A DNA stretch of 64,000 nt from the NCBI GenBank assembly GCA_036172665.1, contig CM069874.1:51566707-51630706 (forward strand), written 5' to 3'. The DNA comes from Prosopocoilus inquinatus. Lineage: Eukaryota; Arthropoda; Insecta; Coleoptera; Lucanidae. Shown here piece by piece: positions 44,926 through 56,051 of the stretch (its first letter is position 1; each line of letters begins with the position of its first letter). The position numbers and the translations under genes are program-made. A model generated the notes under the pieces. It was not told the origin of the DNA. It searched no databases and worked only from the letters and a program-made list of their open reading frames with translations.

Positions 44926-45112
44926 CGCCCTTATGCAAAACAGTAATTGGCGCCCCTCTTCAAAGATATTTTTCATTGGGAAAATTGATATTCGTGTTTA
45001 ATTTATTGTTAATTATTTACAAAATGTTACAAAGTTTTTTTAATCTCAAACCGGGCACCAAAATAAGGTACTGTGCAAAATTTATTCTAATACTTTAATT
45101 AAAATTACTAGA

Positions 45113-47477
45113 ATGAGAAATCGTAAGCTCTTTTTACTTAAATGTAGGAAGGAGGGAGTTTTCCCTCGTCATATAATTGAACCTTTAAAAAGAGCGCACG
45201 ATATGTCATGTCAAAAAATTGACAGATACGTATCAGATTTTGCTAATAAAATTCTTTCATATGAAATAGAGGTAACTTTCAAAGTTCTTGCCAAATTAAC
45301 TTGGAAATTAGATTATACCTTAGGTCAGTTAAGTAATTTTCTTGATAATATCATATTGACTAATTTTCTAAATTTTGAAAATCAAAAAAATGAAAGGTAT
45401 TTTAATAAAATTCGATTGACACAGATTAAAAAGTTAGATAATCTTATTCCTATTAGAGATAAAAAATTTTACATTAAATTTGATCAAAATACAATAAATA
45501 AGTGGCTTGTAAATTATACAAAAACTGAGATTCCGTCAAATTTAAAATACATTTTCGCTTTAGGCAAAAAATTTTCATTACCTTATTTTCATAAACAACA
45601 AGTAGATTTCTTAAAAGTATTAAGTAGCTTAGAGTTTGGTATTAAATCTTTAGATTCACCTTCAAAAATACAAATAAGAAATAAATTTTGTTCTAATTTT
45701 TTAAATTATATTAGAAATATTGATAAAACTTTTGAAAAATCTAAGTATAAGATTCTTATTAGAGATCTTTTGTCTTGTAAAAAATTTCTTAAAGATAATC
45801 CTAATATTATTGTTACTACAGCTGATAAAAGCAATGTAACTGTTTTAATTGATAAAACTGATTATTTTTCAAAAGTTCAAACTATGCTGTCTGATAATAA
45901 TACATATGTAGAATTAGCTAACGATCCCACCGAATTTTATCAACGTAAAACTTTCAGTATTATTAATAAGATAGAGAAATCCGTTGAAATTAGTAATATT
46001 GTTGCTAAATCTCTTAAAGTACAACATCCCATATTTCCTAAATTATACTGCATTCCAAAAATTCATAAACCTAATACACCTCTTCGTCCTATAGTTTCCA
46101 CTATTGGTTCTTCTCCATATTTCTTATCTAAATTTATTTCAAAAATCATTACTCAGGTTACTAGTAAATCAGAATATTTTATAAAAAATTCTTTTGAACT
46201 CGTAGAAAAATTAAAACAAATAACTGTACCAAATAATTGCATTATAATTTCTTTAGATGTTATTTCTTTATTTACTAACATTCCTAAAGATTTAGCTTTA
46301 AAAAGTATAAATGATAGGTGGTTAGAGATTAAAGATTTTACTGATATTTCCAAAGGTAACTTTTTAGAAATAGTTGATTTATGTTTTGAAACATCTTATT
46401 TTGCTTTCAATGATAAATTTTATAAACAGATTTTTGGTACAGCAATGGGTTCTCCTTTATCTCCGGCTTTAGCTGAAATTGTTATGCAAGAACTAGAAAA
46501 ATCTGTTATTAACTCTTTATCATTCGATTTAACGTTATATTTTCGTTATGTAGATGACATTTTATTGATTTTGCCTTCTGATAAGGTAGATTTTGTTTTA
46601 AATAAATTTAATTCTTTTCATAATAGATTATAATTTACAGTAGAAAAAGAAAATAATAATTCATTGAGTTTTCTTGATGTAAATATTATCAGACAGAATG
46701 ATAAATTAATTACTAATTGGTTTCATAAACCTACCTGGTCAGGTAGGTACATAAATTTTCACTCGTACACACCTAAAAATTATAAAATTGCAACTATTAT
46801 TTCATTAACTGATCGAGCTATTTTACTTTCTGATAAAGTTTTCATTTATGATAACTTAAATTTAATAAAGAAAACTCTTATTCAAAATTCTTATCCAATA
46901 AATCTTATTGAATCAGTAATTAAAAATCGTATTAAATACTTACAAAATTCAAATGTCTCTAAAAACATTAGACAAACTTCGAATCATAAATACATATCTT
47001 TGCCTTATATTGAACCATTACACAATACATTTAAACACATTTTCAAAAAACATAATTTAATTTTAGCCAGTAAATCTGTGAATAATTTAAATTTAATTTT
47101 TTCGAATTTAAAAACCAAAATACCGAAATTAAAACAACCTAACGTGGTTTATGAAATCAAATGTTCAAATTGTAATTCTGTTTATATAGGTGAAACGAGC
47201 CAAAATTTAAAAAAACGTTTAAACCAACATAAATATCATATTCAAAAAAATAATCAAAATCATTCAATGCTTGTAGAGCATTCATTAGTTAATAATCATA
47301 ATTTTGATTTTGATAATACTGACATTTTGTACAGAGAATCTAATATTTTTAAAAGACAGAAGTTTCATAGAAATGTGTAAAATTAAAATGTCTCGAAATT
47401 CTATTAATAAACGTACGGACTTTGAAAATTTAAATGACATATTTTGTAGTTTTCTGGACTCTTTAAACAAGATATAG
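45113..47477 (+). pseudogene. Penelope-like polyprotein: reverse transcriptase plus GIY-YIG endonuclease, two lesions
   Basis: Starts MRNRKLFLLKC. RT landmarks: VTTADKSNVTVLID, FPKLYCIPKIHKPNTPLRPI, ISLDVISLFTNIP (motif A), GTAMGSPLSPALAEIVMQE (motif B), FRYVDDILLIL (motif C), then SLSFLDVNI and FHKPTWSGRYINFHS. The endonuclease is at about 47145-47290: VYEIKCSNCNSVYIGETSQN with KKRLNQHK. There is one in-frame TAA at 46631-46633. A frameshift near 47360 moves the conserved tail (NSINKRTDFENLNDI) to another frame, ending at 47475-47477. It acts by target-primed reverse transcription in this family. With only two lesions in about 790 codons it is a young copy. Confidence 0.9.
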
Positions 47478-47494
47478 ATCTGTCAATTAATTAA

Positions 47495-47539
<45 letters not shown>

Positions 47540-47661
47540 GCTTTAATTAGTTCTCGTTACTTTTATTCCGAACAACTCGTAGTTTAGTTTAAAAATCATG
47601 TTACCTTTTCGTTTCTCTTGACGACTTGTTTCTCTTGACAACTTGTTTATTTATTTTTTTT

Positions 47662-47702
47662 CACTCCTGACGAAGCTATAAATTATAGCGAAACGTGGAG
47701 TG
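47662..47702 (+). ncRNA. Hammerhead-like motif at the 3' end of PLE2
   Basis: Stem I CACTC (47662-47666) pairs with GAGTG (47698-47702). The core is CTGACGA (47667-47673). Stem II is GCTATAA/TTATAGC after an extra A. GAAA is 47690-47693 and a 4-nt palindromic stem III ACGT is 47693-47696. The cleavage-position nucleotide at 47697 is G, which hammerheads do not normally cleave (A, C or U expected). The fold is therefore clear but the copy may be inactive. Hammerheads in Penelope terminal repeats are an established feature of the group. Confidence 0.65.
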
Positions 47703-47760
47703 TGTTTTCCTTCATTTTTCTGTCCGGTTTGAGATTAAAAAAACTTTGTAATAACAAATT

Positions 47761-48172
47761 AACAGAATTAACGTACTGGATAAAAACGGATATTTCTTAA
47801 AGTTGAGACTTGACAACACCGATTGATCTATATGATTTGAAGTGTCACATTTTGGCATATGTTATAGTAACATGTCTAATTTTACTACAATAAAATATAA
47901 AAAATAAAATCACAACCTACTTGATGGTAAATAAATAAGAAACAGTTATTATGTAACGTACAAATGAGACCTATTTTTTGAAACATCTAATTCAGTTTCT
48001 TTTATTAATTTCAATTATATTATATCAAAGATAATGAAAAAATTAAGATTAAGTAATTAAAAATTTGCTTTGCAATCTTTTACAGAATTAAACTTACATC
48101 AACATAGAGTATTAAACATATGTTGTTCTCTGTAGTTATCACTGACAAAGTTATCAGTAGATCCCAACAAAA
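47761..48172. other. No gene recognised
   Basis: AT-rich spacer between PLE2 and the Tc1 element. Confidence 0.35.
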
Positions 48173-48174
48173 TA

Positions 48175-49359
48175 CACAGCCTTTCAAAAGTTTTGCACCC
48201 CCTATGTTTCTTTACACTAATGATGCAAGTACATATTTAACATGAATGATTTTGTATTTAACCATCTTACAAATCAAGAGATCACAAAATTTTTAATTTT
48301 TAGTAATTTATTTTGAAAAAAATTAACAGAAAAATTATGAATGCTTATTAAGAAAGTTGTGACTAAGTGAAAAAAAGTGAAAGAAAAAAGTAAATTAAAA
48401 AATGAATATAACGTACTGTTTCCCCTGCTGTTTATACAACCCCGTACCCTTCTTGGCATGGATGATATTAAATTATCAATAATTTCTTGAGGCATAATTC
48501 TCCATTCTTCTTGAACCCTTTCGATGAGCTGATTTCGTGTAATAAAATGGTTTTCTGGAGATACTATTCGTTTAGAAATGTAGCTCCAGACATGTTCGAT
48601 AGGGTTCGTATCAGGAGAACAAGCAGGCCAATCCATGCGAACAATTCCTTCCTCTTTAAGCATTTCTGCTACTGCCCTTGTTCGATGTGGTGGAGCATTA
48701 TCGTCCATAAAAATGAAATTTTGTCCAAGTGCACCTCGAAATAATGTCACCACAGGGCGTAACACATGGTCGATGTAAAATGGCCCCGTCATTGTTTGAG
48801 GTATTAATATCAAATCAGTTCTTGTTCCGGACATAATTCCTCCTCAAAACATGACCGAGCCACCTCTAAATGGAACAGTGTTTCGAGCCGTCCTTAATCG
48901 ATGTAGGTTTCCAAACACGAAAACGTCTATCATCGCTCACTAAACCAAAACGACTCTCATCAGAGAACATCACTTGTGATCAGTCGTTTTGAGCCCAGTT
49001 TTCATGTTCAATTGCCCACTGTAATCGTATTCGACGATTTTCCAAACTTAGTCTAAGTACTCTTTGAGGCCTTCTACATCTTAAACCAGCAGTTTTAAAC
49101 GTCGGTTAACCGTAACCGAGCTTAAATTAACATTGTGAGCCAACTGAAATTCTCTTAAAACAGCTGGCACAGTAAGGTGTTCGTTTCTTCTTGCTATTTG
49201 TACTAAATACTACTGTACGCAATATGTACAAACAACATCAAGATTATTGACATTTGTGAACTCAGAAACACTTGCCAAATCCTATAAAGCCTTCTTATAA
49301 AAAATAAATTCAGGAATAGTTGAAATACTAGGGGGGTGCAAAACTTTTGAAAGGCTGTG
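48175..49359 (-). mobile_element. Tc1-like transposon with 28-bp TIRs
   Basis: A 1185-bp element with ends CACAGCCTTTCAAAAGTTTT (48175) and complement ending 49359, matching over at least 28 bp. It is flanked by TA at 48173-48174 and 49360-49361. It contains one transposase relic on the minus strand. Confidence 0.88.
48274..49240 (-). pseudogene. Tc1 transposase, broken
   Basis: The C-terminal half reads cleanly from 48834 leftward: MSGTRTDLILIPQTMTG, FIFMDDNAPPHRTRAV (second catalytic Asp), MDWPACSPDTNPIEHVWS (the catalytic Glu of a DD34E triad), then a long hydrophobic tail. Upstream in broken frames are MFSDESRFGL (first Asp), RRFRVWKP and VPFRGGSVMF, followed by the N-terminal part with stops. 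It is dead, and the extended C-terminal tail is probably read-through of the original stop. Confidence 0.85.
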
Positions 49360-49494
49360 TAGCACTTGTATAGAAATAGTTAGTAGTATTGTCACGTGTC
49401 CAGCACGTCACTAGGTGTCGGCGTCCAGTCTCAGGGACTGTGGAGCTCAGGGTGCCAAGGGAGCAACGTGGAAAATTTAAATTAACACATTAGT

Positions 49495-49620
49495 GCCCGA
49501 TTTCTTCACGTTCTCATAAATTTATCTGCCAGGTATTATCCTCGGAAACTATTGTATCGATAATAGTTTCCAAAGATACTACCTGGCAGACAAATTTATC
49601 CGTAGGTGATGAAATCGGGC
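49495..49620. repeat. 126-bp near-perfect hairpin
   Basis: GCCCGATTTCTTCAC at 49495 pairs with GTGATGAAATCGGGC ending 49620. The pairing continues through ATAAATTTATCTGCCAGGTA with TACCTGGCAGACAAATTTAT, and GGAAACTATTGTATCGATAA at the centre. It looks like a palindromic MITE. Flanks share TTAG-like bases but no firm duplication. Confidence 0.6.
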
Positions 49621-50199
49621 TTAGAGCACATTATTGTTTAAAAGTCAGAAATACAGATAACTGTATCCCAGGAAGATGATCAAAGTGACAAACAAGTGTG
49701 ATCTTATAAGAGTTATAAAAAAAGTGTCGTTTTCACTGACTGTTGTGATTAGGGCGCAACGAATATTGTGAAGAGAGGGAATGTACCCCGTCTTGTTCCC
49801 CTACCACGCGGACGCCGTCTGCTCTAGATAGTTATAAATCTCCGGCGTCATCTCATATTCTTTTCGTTATTAGGTCCTGAGAATTACAGTTTTTTACGCG
49901 TTGTTATTTCGACGGAAAGATTAAATTGCGTTCACACTCGCCCTTTAACGCTATTGGGCCTTCTTTATGTCAGCTTTTACTCGATTGGGTTTTGATGCTG
50001 TCGCGATCTTTTCGATTCATGCAAACTCATTTCGAAAAAGGGTACGGCCGGTTTTGGCTTTATTAGTTTGCGAAGTACTAGGAGCACGGAGAGTCTTCTT
50101 TTGGTGTCCACATTGTCATCAGAAAATACTTTAAGGAAAATTGTAAACAAAGCCAACATCAAAAACCTTACCACTTCGTTACCGGTAGAAACAAATATA

Positions 50200-50686
50200 C
50201 CCAAAATATAATACATTAAAATTCCGTTTGACAAATATTGTTCCAAAGGTTTAAATAGCATTTTTAAAACGCAGGGGGTACACAATCGCACATAATAATA
50301 ATAATACTTTAAAACGTTTACTGGCAAACCCTAAAGACTCAACTAAACCAAATCAGAAATAAGGAATCTATGAAATATCTTGTCAAGGGTGTACTAAAAA
50401 ATATATTGGGCAAACAAAAAGAAATATACTCACACGTTTTAAAGAACACTTAGCCCGTTTAAAGTGCAATAGAATTGAAAACTCCAGTGTTGTCCAATAT
50501 ATTTTTGACACCAGTCATAAAATAGATTTAAACAATCTTAGGTTAGTAAAAGCAACGCCAAGCAAGAGGGAATTAGACAGATTTGAATCCATTTTCATGT
50601 ACAAAAATAAGAGAGAGTTAATGAACACCGATCATGGGCGTTTGGCAGGTTCCGTGTTGCTTGACTTGGTTGACGCAATCCGGTGA
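50200..50686 (+). pseudogene. PLE3 GIY-YIG endonuclease remnant
   Basis: In broken frames YIKIPFDKYCSKGLNSIFKT (linker) leads to an uninterrupted segment from about 50369. It reads YEISCQGCTKKYIGQTKRN, then RFKEHLARLK, TPSKRELDRFESIFMYKNK and finally LVDAIR with stop TGA at 50684-50686. The Cys pair before YIGQT and the spacing match Penelope endonucleases. The RT is missing because the copy is truncated. Confidence 0.85.
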
Positions 50687-50789
50687 GACGCTCGCTTTAC
50701 AGAACGCGCTTCATTGGAGCGGAACGAATTAGTATATAAGGTAGCAATAGGCATGACAGACTCACCTCTCTTGTGATCAAGAAGAAGGC

Positions 50790-50833
50790 ATCTACTGAAG
50801 GTGGCAGCATAACTGCAGAAATACGTATCTAGT
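50790..50833 (+). ncRNA. Decayed hammerhead motif, PLE3
   Basis: Stem I is CTA with TAG. The core is CTGAAGG (the last A is changed). Stem II is GCAG/CTGC. GAAA is 50818-50821, the palindromic stem III is ATACGTAT (50821-50828) and C17 is 50829. The same architecture is seen at 16765-16808. The core change and weak stems suggest it is inactive. Confidence 0.55.
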
Positions 50834-51229
50834 TTTTAACAAACTTTTGTGGTTAGGAGGTTAAATCCAATTTTTTTGTACTACAAACCACAATCTCCAA
50901 TACATTTTAATATTGTCATCATTGCTTGGCAGGAGCGGTGCCTCGCATTTCACGTCGTGAAGGATGGTTCGCACTTGGTGTTTGTTGGGTTGAGGAAACC
51001 TAGTTGGAGGTTTCCTCAGATTGCGAGGTTACGTCGATTTTTACGTGGCCCTGGTGGACTGAAATTCCTCGGAGTTGTGTCAGTCGCGTCCTCGACGATC
51101 AGGACAGGTTTGTTTGCGATCATTGCTTTATCTTGTCGTGTAAATTGCTATTGTCGAACTTGCCTTCCTTTATAGGCTTTCAATTCCAGATTCTGGTTCC
51201 CGTTTAAACGATAACTCATTTCTTTTATA

Positions 51230-52507
51230 CGTGGGCTGCTGGAAAAGTTTCTGGAAACGGTATGAAAAAACCCGTATGAAATTTGGTAAACAGTATCACT
51301 GTTTTTCGAAGTATTCGCCTTTGACGTCAATACACTTTTGCATACGCTCGAACCAATTTCTAAAGCACGTTTTCCACTCTAAAGATGGTACCTCAGAAAC
51401 CAGGGTCCGGAATGTTTCAACCGCTGCTTCAGCCGACGAAAATCCTTCATCAGGCATTTTATTTTTGATATTTGGGAACAAAAAGAAATCATTAGGTGAT
51501 AAATCATTTGAATATGGACAATGAGTCATTAATTCAACATTTTTGTTGGACGAAAAATCAACTGTTTGACGGGCTGAGTGAGAGCTGGCCATGCTGGAGA
51601 ATAATTCGTCGATTTCCATTGTTTCTTTTTATTTGATCGATGACTTCCGGTAAACAAATTGTAGTATACCAATCAGCATTCACGGTTTTTCGATCCTCTA
51701 AAGCCACGCTCGCTACATGTCCAGTTAAACCAAAGAAACAAGCAATCATTTGCCTCGCAGCACTGCGTGAACGGACAAGTTTTGTTGGATTTGGTTCATT
51801 TTTAAATACCCAAATGGTAGATTGTTGTTTACTTTCTGGCTCGTAGATCCATGTTTCGTCATCAGTAACGATGTTTTAAACTAAATTTGGACGACCTCCA
51901 TTGAATTTCTTGAGCATTTCTTCGCACCATTTGACACGACCCTGCTTTTACGCTTCTGTTAAATTGTGTGGGATCCAAAGACTGCAAAGCTTTCGTACGT
52001 TCAAATGATCATGCATAAACTGCTTTCATGTCAATGCGTAAGGATGCTTGAATCTCACGGTATGTCACATGTCGATCTCGCTCAAGCATTTCACACACAG
52101 CATCTACATTAGTGGCAACAACAGATGTTGATGGACGACCTTAACGAAATTCGTCACTGAGAGAGGTACGTCTACGCTGGAATTTGGCAAACCAATTATA
52201 AACACTGTTCTTTGATGGTGCTTCATCTTCAAAAGCCAAATGAAGCCGATCGAGGCATTGTTTCTGCGTTAGACCATATTTGAAATCTTAAAAAATCATA
52301 GCACGAAAATTTTCACGCGAGATTTCCATGTTTACACAAAATTAGTTTTTCTCAAATGCTGTACAAACACAACTAGTTCACTTGGACAGGAACTGTCAAT
52401 AGAATTATAGGCGAAAAACGTCAAATTTTTCAAACATGACAGTTAATAAACGCTAACAATTCTAGACCTACTAGATTCCAGAAAAGAAAATTTTCCAGCA
52501 GCCCACG
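51230..52507 (-). mobile_element. Second mariner copy, degenerate
   Basis: Same ends (CGTGGGCTGCTGGAAAA and complement) as 17463-18750, flanked by TA at 51228-51229 and 52508-52509. It is 1278 bp long with several small indels relative to the first copy. Confidence 0.9.
51296..52329 (-). pseudogene. Mariner transposase, broken copy
   Basis: Closely related to the intact frame at 17530-18582. It begins at 52329 with the same Met-Glu-Ile-Ser opening and ends EGF..VKGEYFEKQ at 51296. Frameshifts and stops occur throughout. A segment upstream of ASSHSARQTV is altered so that the second catalytic Asp motif (HDN) is lost at about 51590. The third motif SPNDFFLF remains. Confidence 0.88.
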
Positions 52508-52509
52508 TA

Positions 52510-53560
52510 TCTCATACAACTGACTTCCGGTTTGTTTTGATTAAAGTACGACGCTTTCTCTTGCGTATTGTGATGATCCGTTTAGGGGAGCGGATTAGAT
52601 TCTAGTAGGAAGAAAGCACTAAGGGTCCGGGATTCATCGATGAAAATAAAGTCTTTGACCAGATTAACAGTTGATGCCTAACGTTGTTTTTGGGTGCTTA
52701 ACGCTAAGTAAAATACATTTTCAGATCTGTCACACCATAATAAATGTCATGTGACAATTTTGACTGTAAAGCAAGTGACGGATCTGCCATTCGTTGAATT
52801 CACTTGAATGTGTCATATTTCCGAACATTTTTGTTATTACAACAGCGTTTAGAGTTTTAAGGTGCGCACACACTATGTTGATGATAAGGGCAAGGTACCA
52901 ATCACACCTAACATCGTGTGAGTCACAGATTTTTTTTCTTATTTGGCTGTGAAGTAAATCATGTGTATTGAAGTGATAATTACTTAACACATGTTTTATT
53001 CAGTATTAAAGTATAAATATTAAGTATGTGATTGTTTGTTTTATGCTACCCTGTCAACTGCGTACACCAAAGCTATTTATCACTTTCATCCGAAATAATT
53101 TTTATTATACTGTTTCTTTTATTTGTGATTAGTAACAATCTCCTCGACGTAATTTTGAATTCTGTGAAATCCTGTCAATATATATTCTCAGTTTCGGTTA
53201 ACTCGAAACTCGCTTCGGGGGTAAGCGATTAAATATGTGGTTGTGAACATGAGTAGAAGCGTATGTCGGTTGATTGGCGATGTCTCATGTGTATTGTGGG
53301 GGTGAATAGGGAGTAATGACTCGGAAGGAGATGGTGGCGGCGCCACCCCTAGCAATAACACACGCACAATCGCGACGATAGCACGCTCCTTGACTTTGCA
53401 CACTCTATAATTCATGCGGTAATGCGACAAACGATTAAATGGAAAGAGGGGTAGTGGCAGTATTCGAAACGGCGACCACCCCGTTTCAGATTAATAAAAA
53501 GAAAAGCTAAGAATGATTTTATTTATTTGAAATTTAACACTGTGTTATTTGTAATAGTAA
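52510..53560. other. No gene recognised
   Basis: Mixed sequence with short frames only. 53230-53480 is less AT-rich. It may include the 5' part of the gypsy element (LTR or leader), but no LTR border can be drawn. Confidence 0.35.
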
Positions 53561-53659
53561 AAAAACAAATATGTATGCACGAAAAGTTGGCGAAGACACC
53601 GGTACGATGTTTTTTGTGTTGAAAATACAGAGCATCGCAACATCCAAGACGGGTACGAA

Positions 53660-54557
53660 GAATCGTAAGGTTCCTTCGAGTGTATCACAAAGTCAAAGAG
53701 AAAAAGGAGAGGAAAATATAAGAGGATCCGAAGGATCGCAAGATTGGAAGAAATGTAAGGTTTGTTGAAGTGCATTACAATGTTAAAGAGACGAAGAAAA
53801 GAAAAATATAAGAAGATCTGAAAGATTTGAAGGAAGTTTCAGAAGCAAGAAAAATGTCAATTTTAGGGAGTTTTTCAAAAGTTGAGTATAATTTGAAACA
53901 AGCTTCACTTAAATCTGTAGAAATTTTACGTATAATTGTATTTGGTTCAGTAAGTCAAGTAAGACGTAAGCTGAGGCAATTTAAAGGTTTCAATTTTGTC
54001 GAAGATTCTAGACGACTAAAATTGAATGACATTAAAAAAAAATTGACTCCAGTCGATCTTGTTGCTGCGTGCTATGTACTCGATTTGGAATATTCTTAAA
54101 AATTGCGTTGACTCAAGAATGGATTAAAATAACGAAGAAAACGATGAAGAGAGCGACCGGGAAGAAGAAACAATTACAAATACATGCGCGTATGTAGATA
54201 ATGCATATACTACCATTACCGTTGCATCACAATCGTTTGCTTTAACTTTCCGAGATGTTGAAGATTCCATTAGATCCTACGACGGTAAAGATGGATATCC
54301 AATTGAAAAATTGTTATAGGAGTTTGAAGAGATTGCAGATATAATAAAGCGGAATGACTTACAAGAGTTAATTCATGCTAAAAAGTGTCTGAAAGGAATA
54401 GTGAAGCTTTTCATCAATTCTGAAACAGGAATTTAAACATGGATGCATTTAAAGAAAATATTGTTGACAGAATTTCACGTTAATACTAATGGTGCTGAAA
54501 TATATAAACTTTTAATTATAAGAAAGAAAAAGAAAGAAGAAACTTTTCAGGAATATG
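53660..54557 (+). pseudogene. Ty3/gypsy Gag relic, first part
   Basis: A tandem duplication of about 90 bp (53660-53830, with GAAAATATAAGA and GGATCCGAAGGAT / AGATCTGAAAGAT) leads into a frame at 53827-54099 of uncertain role, perhaps the Gag start. From about 54230, LTFRDVEDSIRSYDG, FEEIADIIKRNDLQELIHAK and the downstream KLLIIRKKKKEETFQEYV follow the order of insect gypsy Gag capsid regions. There are two in-frame stops. The frame breaks at the 6.18-kb insertion and resumes at 60740. Confidence 0.75.
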
Positions 54558-54945
54558 TACACTGAGAAAAATGTCCATTGCTCTTTATGAAAATTTCCTT
54601 AAACACTATGAAAAAATCCTATAAAATATGGGACAAAACAAGTGTTTTTTAATAGTAAACAGAAGTTTTCTTCTGAATTACTTTATTTGGTATTATGGAA
54701 ATGTACTTATATTCACAAGAAGACAGAGATTTGGAAAAATTGTTTGAATACCTTAATGCTTAAAAATTTTTTTCTTATACATTGATGAGCTTATTCATTG
54801 TGAATAAGAAATGTGTAATTTATACCGAGTATAAAAGTATCCAACCGAACAAAATTGTAATTTGTGGTAAGTAGACATAATTTCATCACGTATGTAAGAG
54901 ACTTATTACTATGAAAAGTTAATATTCTGTGACTTACAGTTTGTT

Positions 54946-55055
54946 CGTTTATAGGTAATTATCAAATGTTTTCTAGGTACGAAACGCGACAAACTGTAAC
55001 TATAAGCCTGTTCGTTTATAGGTAATTATTGAATGCTTTGGTGGTATGAAACATG
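54946..55055 (+). repeat. Two direct copies of a 45-bp motif
   Basis: GTTCGTTTATAGGTAATTAT followed by an AATG..TTT and GGTA(C/T)GAAAC block occurs at about 54946 and again at about 55010, inside the left part of the CMC-like element. Possibly subterminal binding sites. Confidence 0.5.
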
Positions 55056-55130
55056 TGCATCTACTATTAATTAGCTTCAATTGAGACGTATGCAGCTAGT
55101 TCTCGCCTCTTCCAGGCGAAAAAATGGGGA

Positions 55131-55486
55131 AATTTGTGATTTTGTTTTCATAAATACCTCAAATTAAGTATTCATATTATTTTGTTGGAGCGTTTTCATT
55201 AATGTAAAAATACTACGTACACTGAAGATACTTTTACCTGCGTACAAATTTAAAGCACACGTAAGAGATAATAATTAAAAACAATAATTTACAAAACAGA
55301 TGGAACGGTTCTGTTTCTTATGTAAATTATTGTGTTTAATTATTATCTCTTAGGTGTACTTTAAATTTGTACGGAGGTAAAAGTATCTTCAGTGTACATA
55401 GTATTTTCATATTAATGAAAACGCTCCAACAAAATAATATGAATACTTAATGTGAGGTATTTATTAAAATAAAATCACAAATTGCC
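55131..55486. mobile_element. Palindromic element of about 355 bp
   Basis: Arms of about 165 bp pair nearly throughout: AAATTTGTGATTTTG with AAAATCACAAATT, AGTATTCATATTATTTTGTT with its inverse, and AAGATACTTTTACCT with AGGTAAAAGTATCTT. The centre is near 55308. A MITE or foldback nested in the larger element; no duplication identified. Confidence 0.65.
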
Positions 55487-56051
55487 CGTGATCAAGGCAA
55501 ATGAGACAGTCTATTATTATTATTATTATACGTTAATGACAAAAACGTATTGATGAGATGAGATCGTCGGGTTGTTGCAGTTTATGTCTCGCCACGTTTA
55601 ATTCTCCTTTTCTCCTTTGTTTTGACAATGGCACGAATTGCTGTAAGACACATTGGTTTCCATATTATGTAAATAAACTAAGGAAGACATTAGTAAACAA
55701 ACTATTTCAAACTTAAAAATTTCACCATTACCTATTTATGTATGTAAAAGCCGTTCACTTAGCTTCTCAGCTGATAAACCAGTGCGACATATGAATATGA
55801 TATTGTTGCAAATGATACTACAAAATAGAAATAAAACAATATTTTTATATTTCACAGAAATTAATAACATAATAAATTCCTAAGAATTCAATATAGATTC
55901 TTAACAAAGTTAATACAAATTCGCAATAAATTTAACATAAATTGATAATGAATTTAACATAAATTCATATAGCGAACCTAGCAAAATCTAAAAATAAAAA
56001 AAAACAATTCATAACAAACTTAACAAAAATTCATTCATTCAAGAATAAATA

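Larger units (their letters stand above)
45027..47751 (+). mobile_element. Penelope-like element PLE2, nearly complete
   Basis: One long ORF is bracketed by a perfect 28-bp inverted repeat, 45027-45054 and 47724-47751 (TTTTTTTAATCTCAAACCGG and its complement). Inverted terminal copies are a known habit of Penelope-like elements. A 33-A tract at 47504-47536 follows the ORF, and a hammerhead-like motif at 47662-47702 lies just inside the right repeat. The target duplication was not found, so the outer borders are tentative. Confidence 0.75.
50122..50911 (+). mobile_element. Penelope-like element PLE3, 5'-truncated insertion
   Basis: Flanked by a 10-bp duplication ATTGTCATCA at 50112-50121 and 50912-50921. 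It contains the linker and endonuclease end of the ORF, a 3' region with a TATATAAGG box at about 50731, and a hammerhead-like motif at 50790. The 3' sequence resembles that of PLE1. Truncation from the 5' side is what target-primed reverse transcription produces. Confidence 0.8.
49870..51175 (+). repeat. Third copy of the 35-kb repeat, split by PLE3
   Basis: 49880-50100 matches copies at 34.9 and 36.2 kb (TGAGAATTACAG, ATTTCGACGGAAAGATTAAA, GTACGGCCGGTTTTGGCTTT). After PLE3 it resumes, with CCTGGTGGACTGAAATTCCT near 51050. A mariner lies just beyond, at 51230. Confidence 0.5.

Noticed and set aside
53827..54099. Independent host gene
   Set aside because: The frame sits directly before the gypsy capsid relic, after a tandem-duplicated leader, and has no recognisable host domain.
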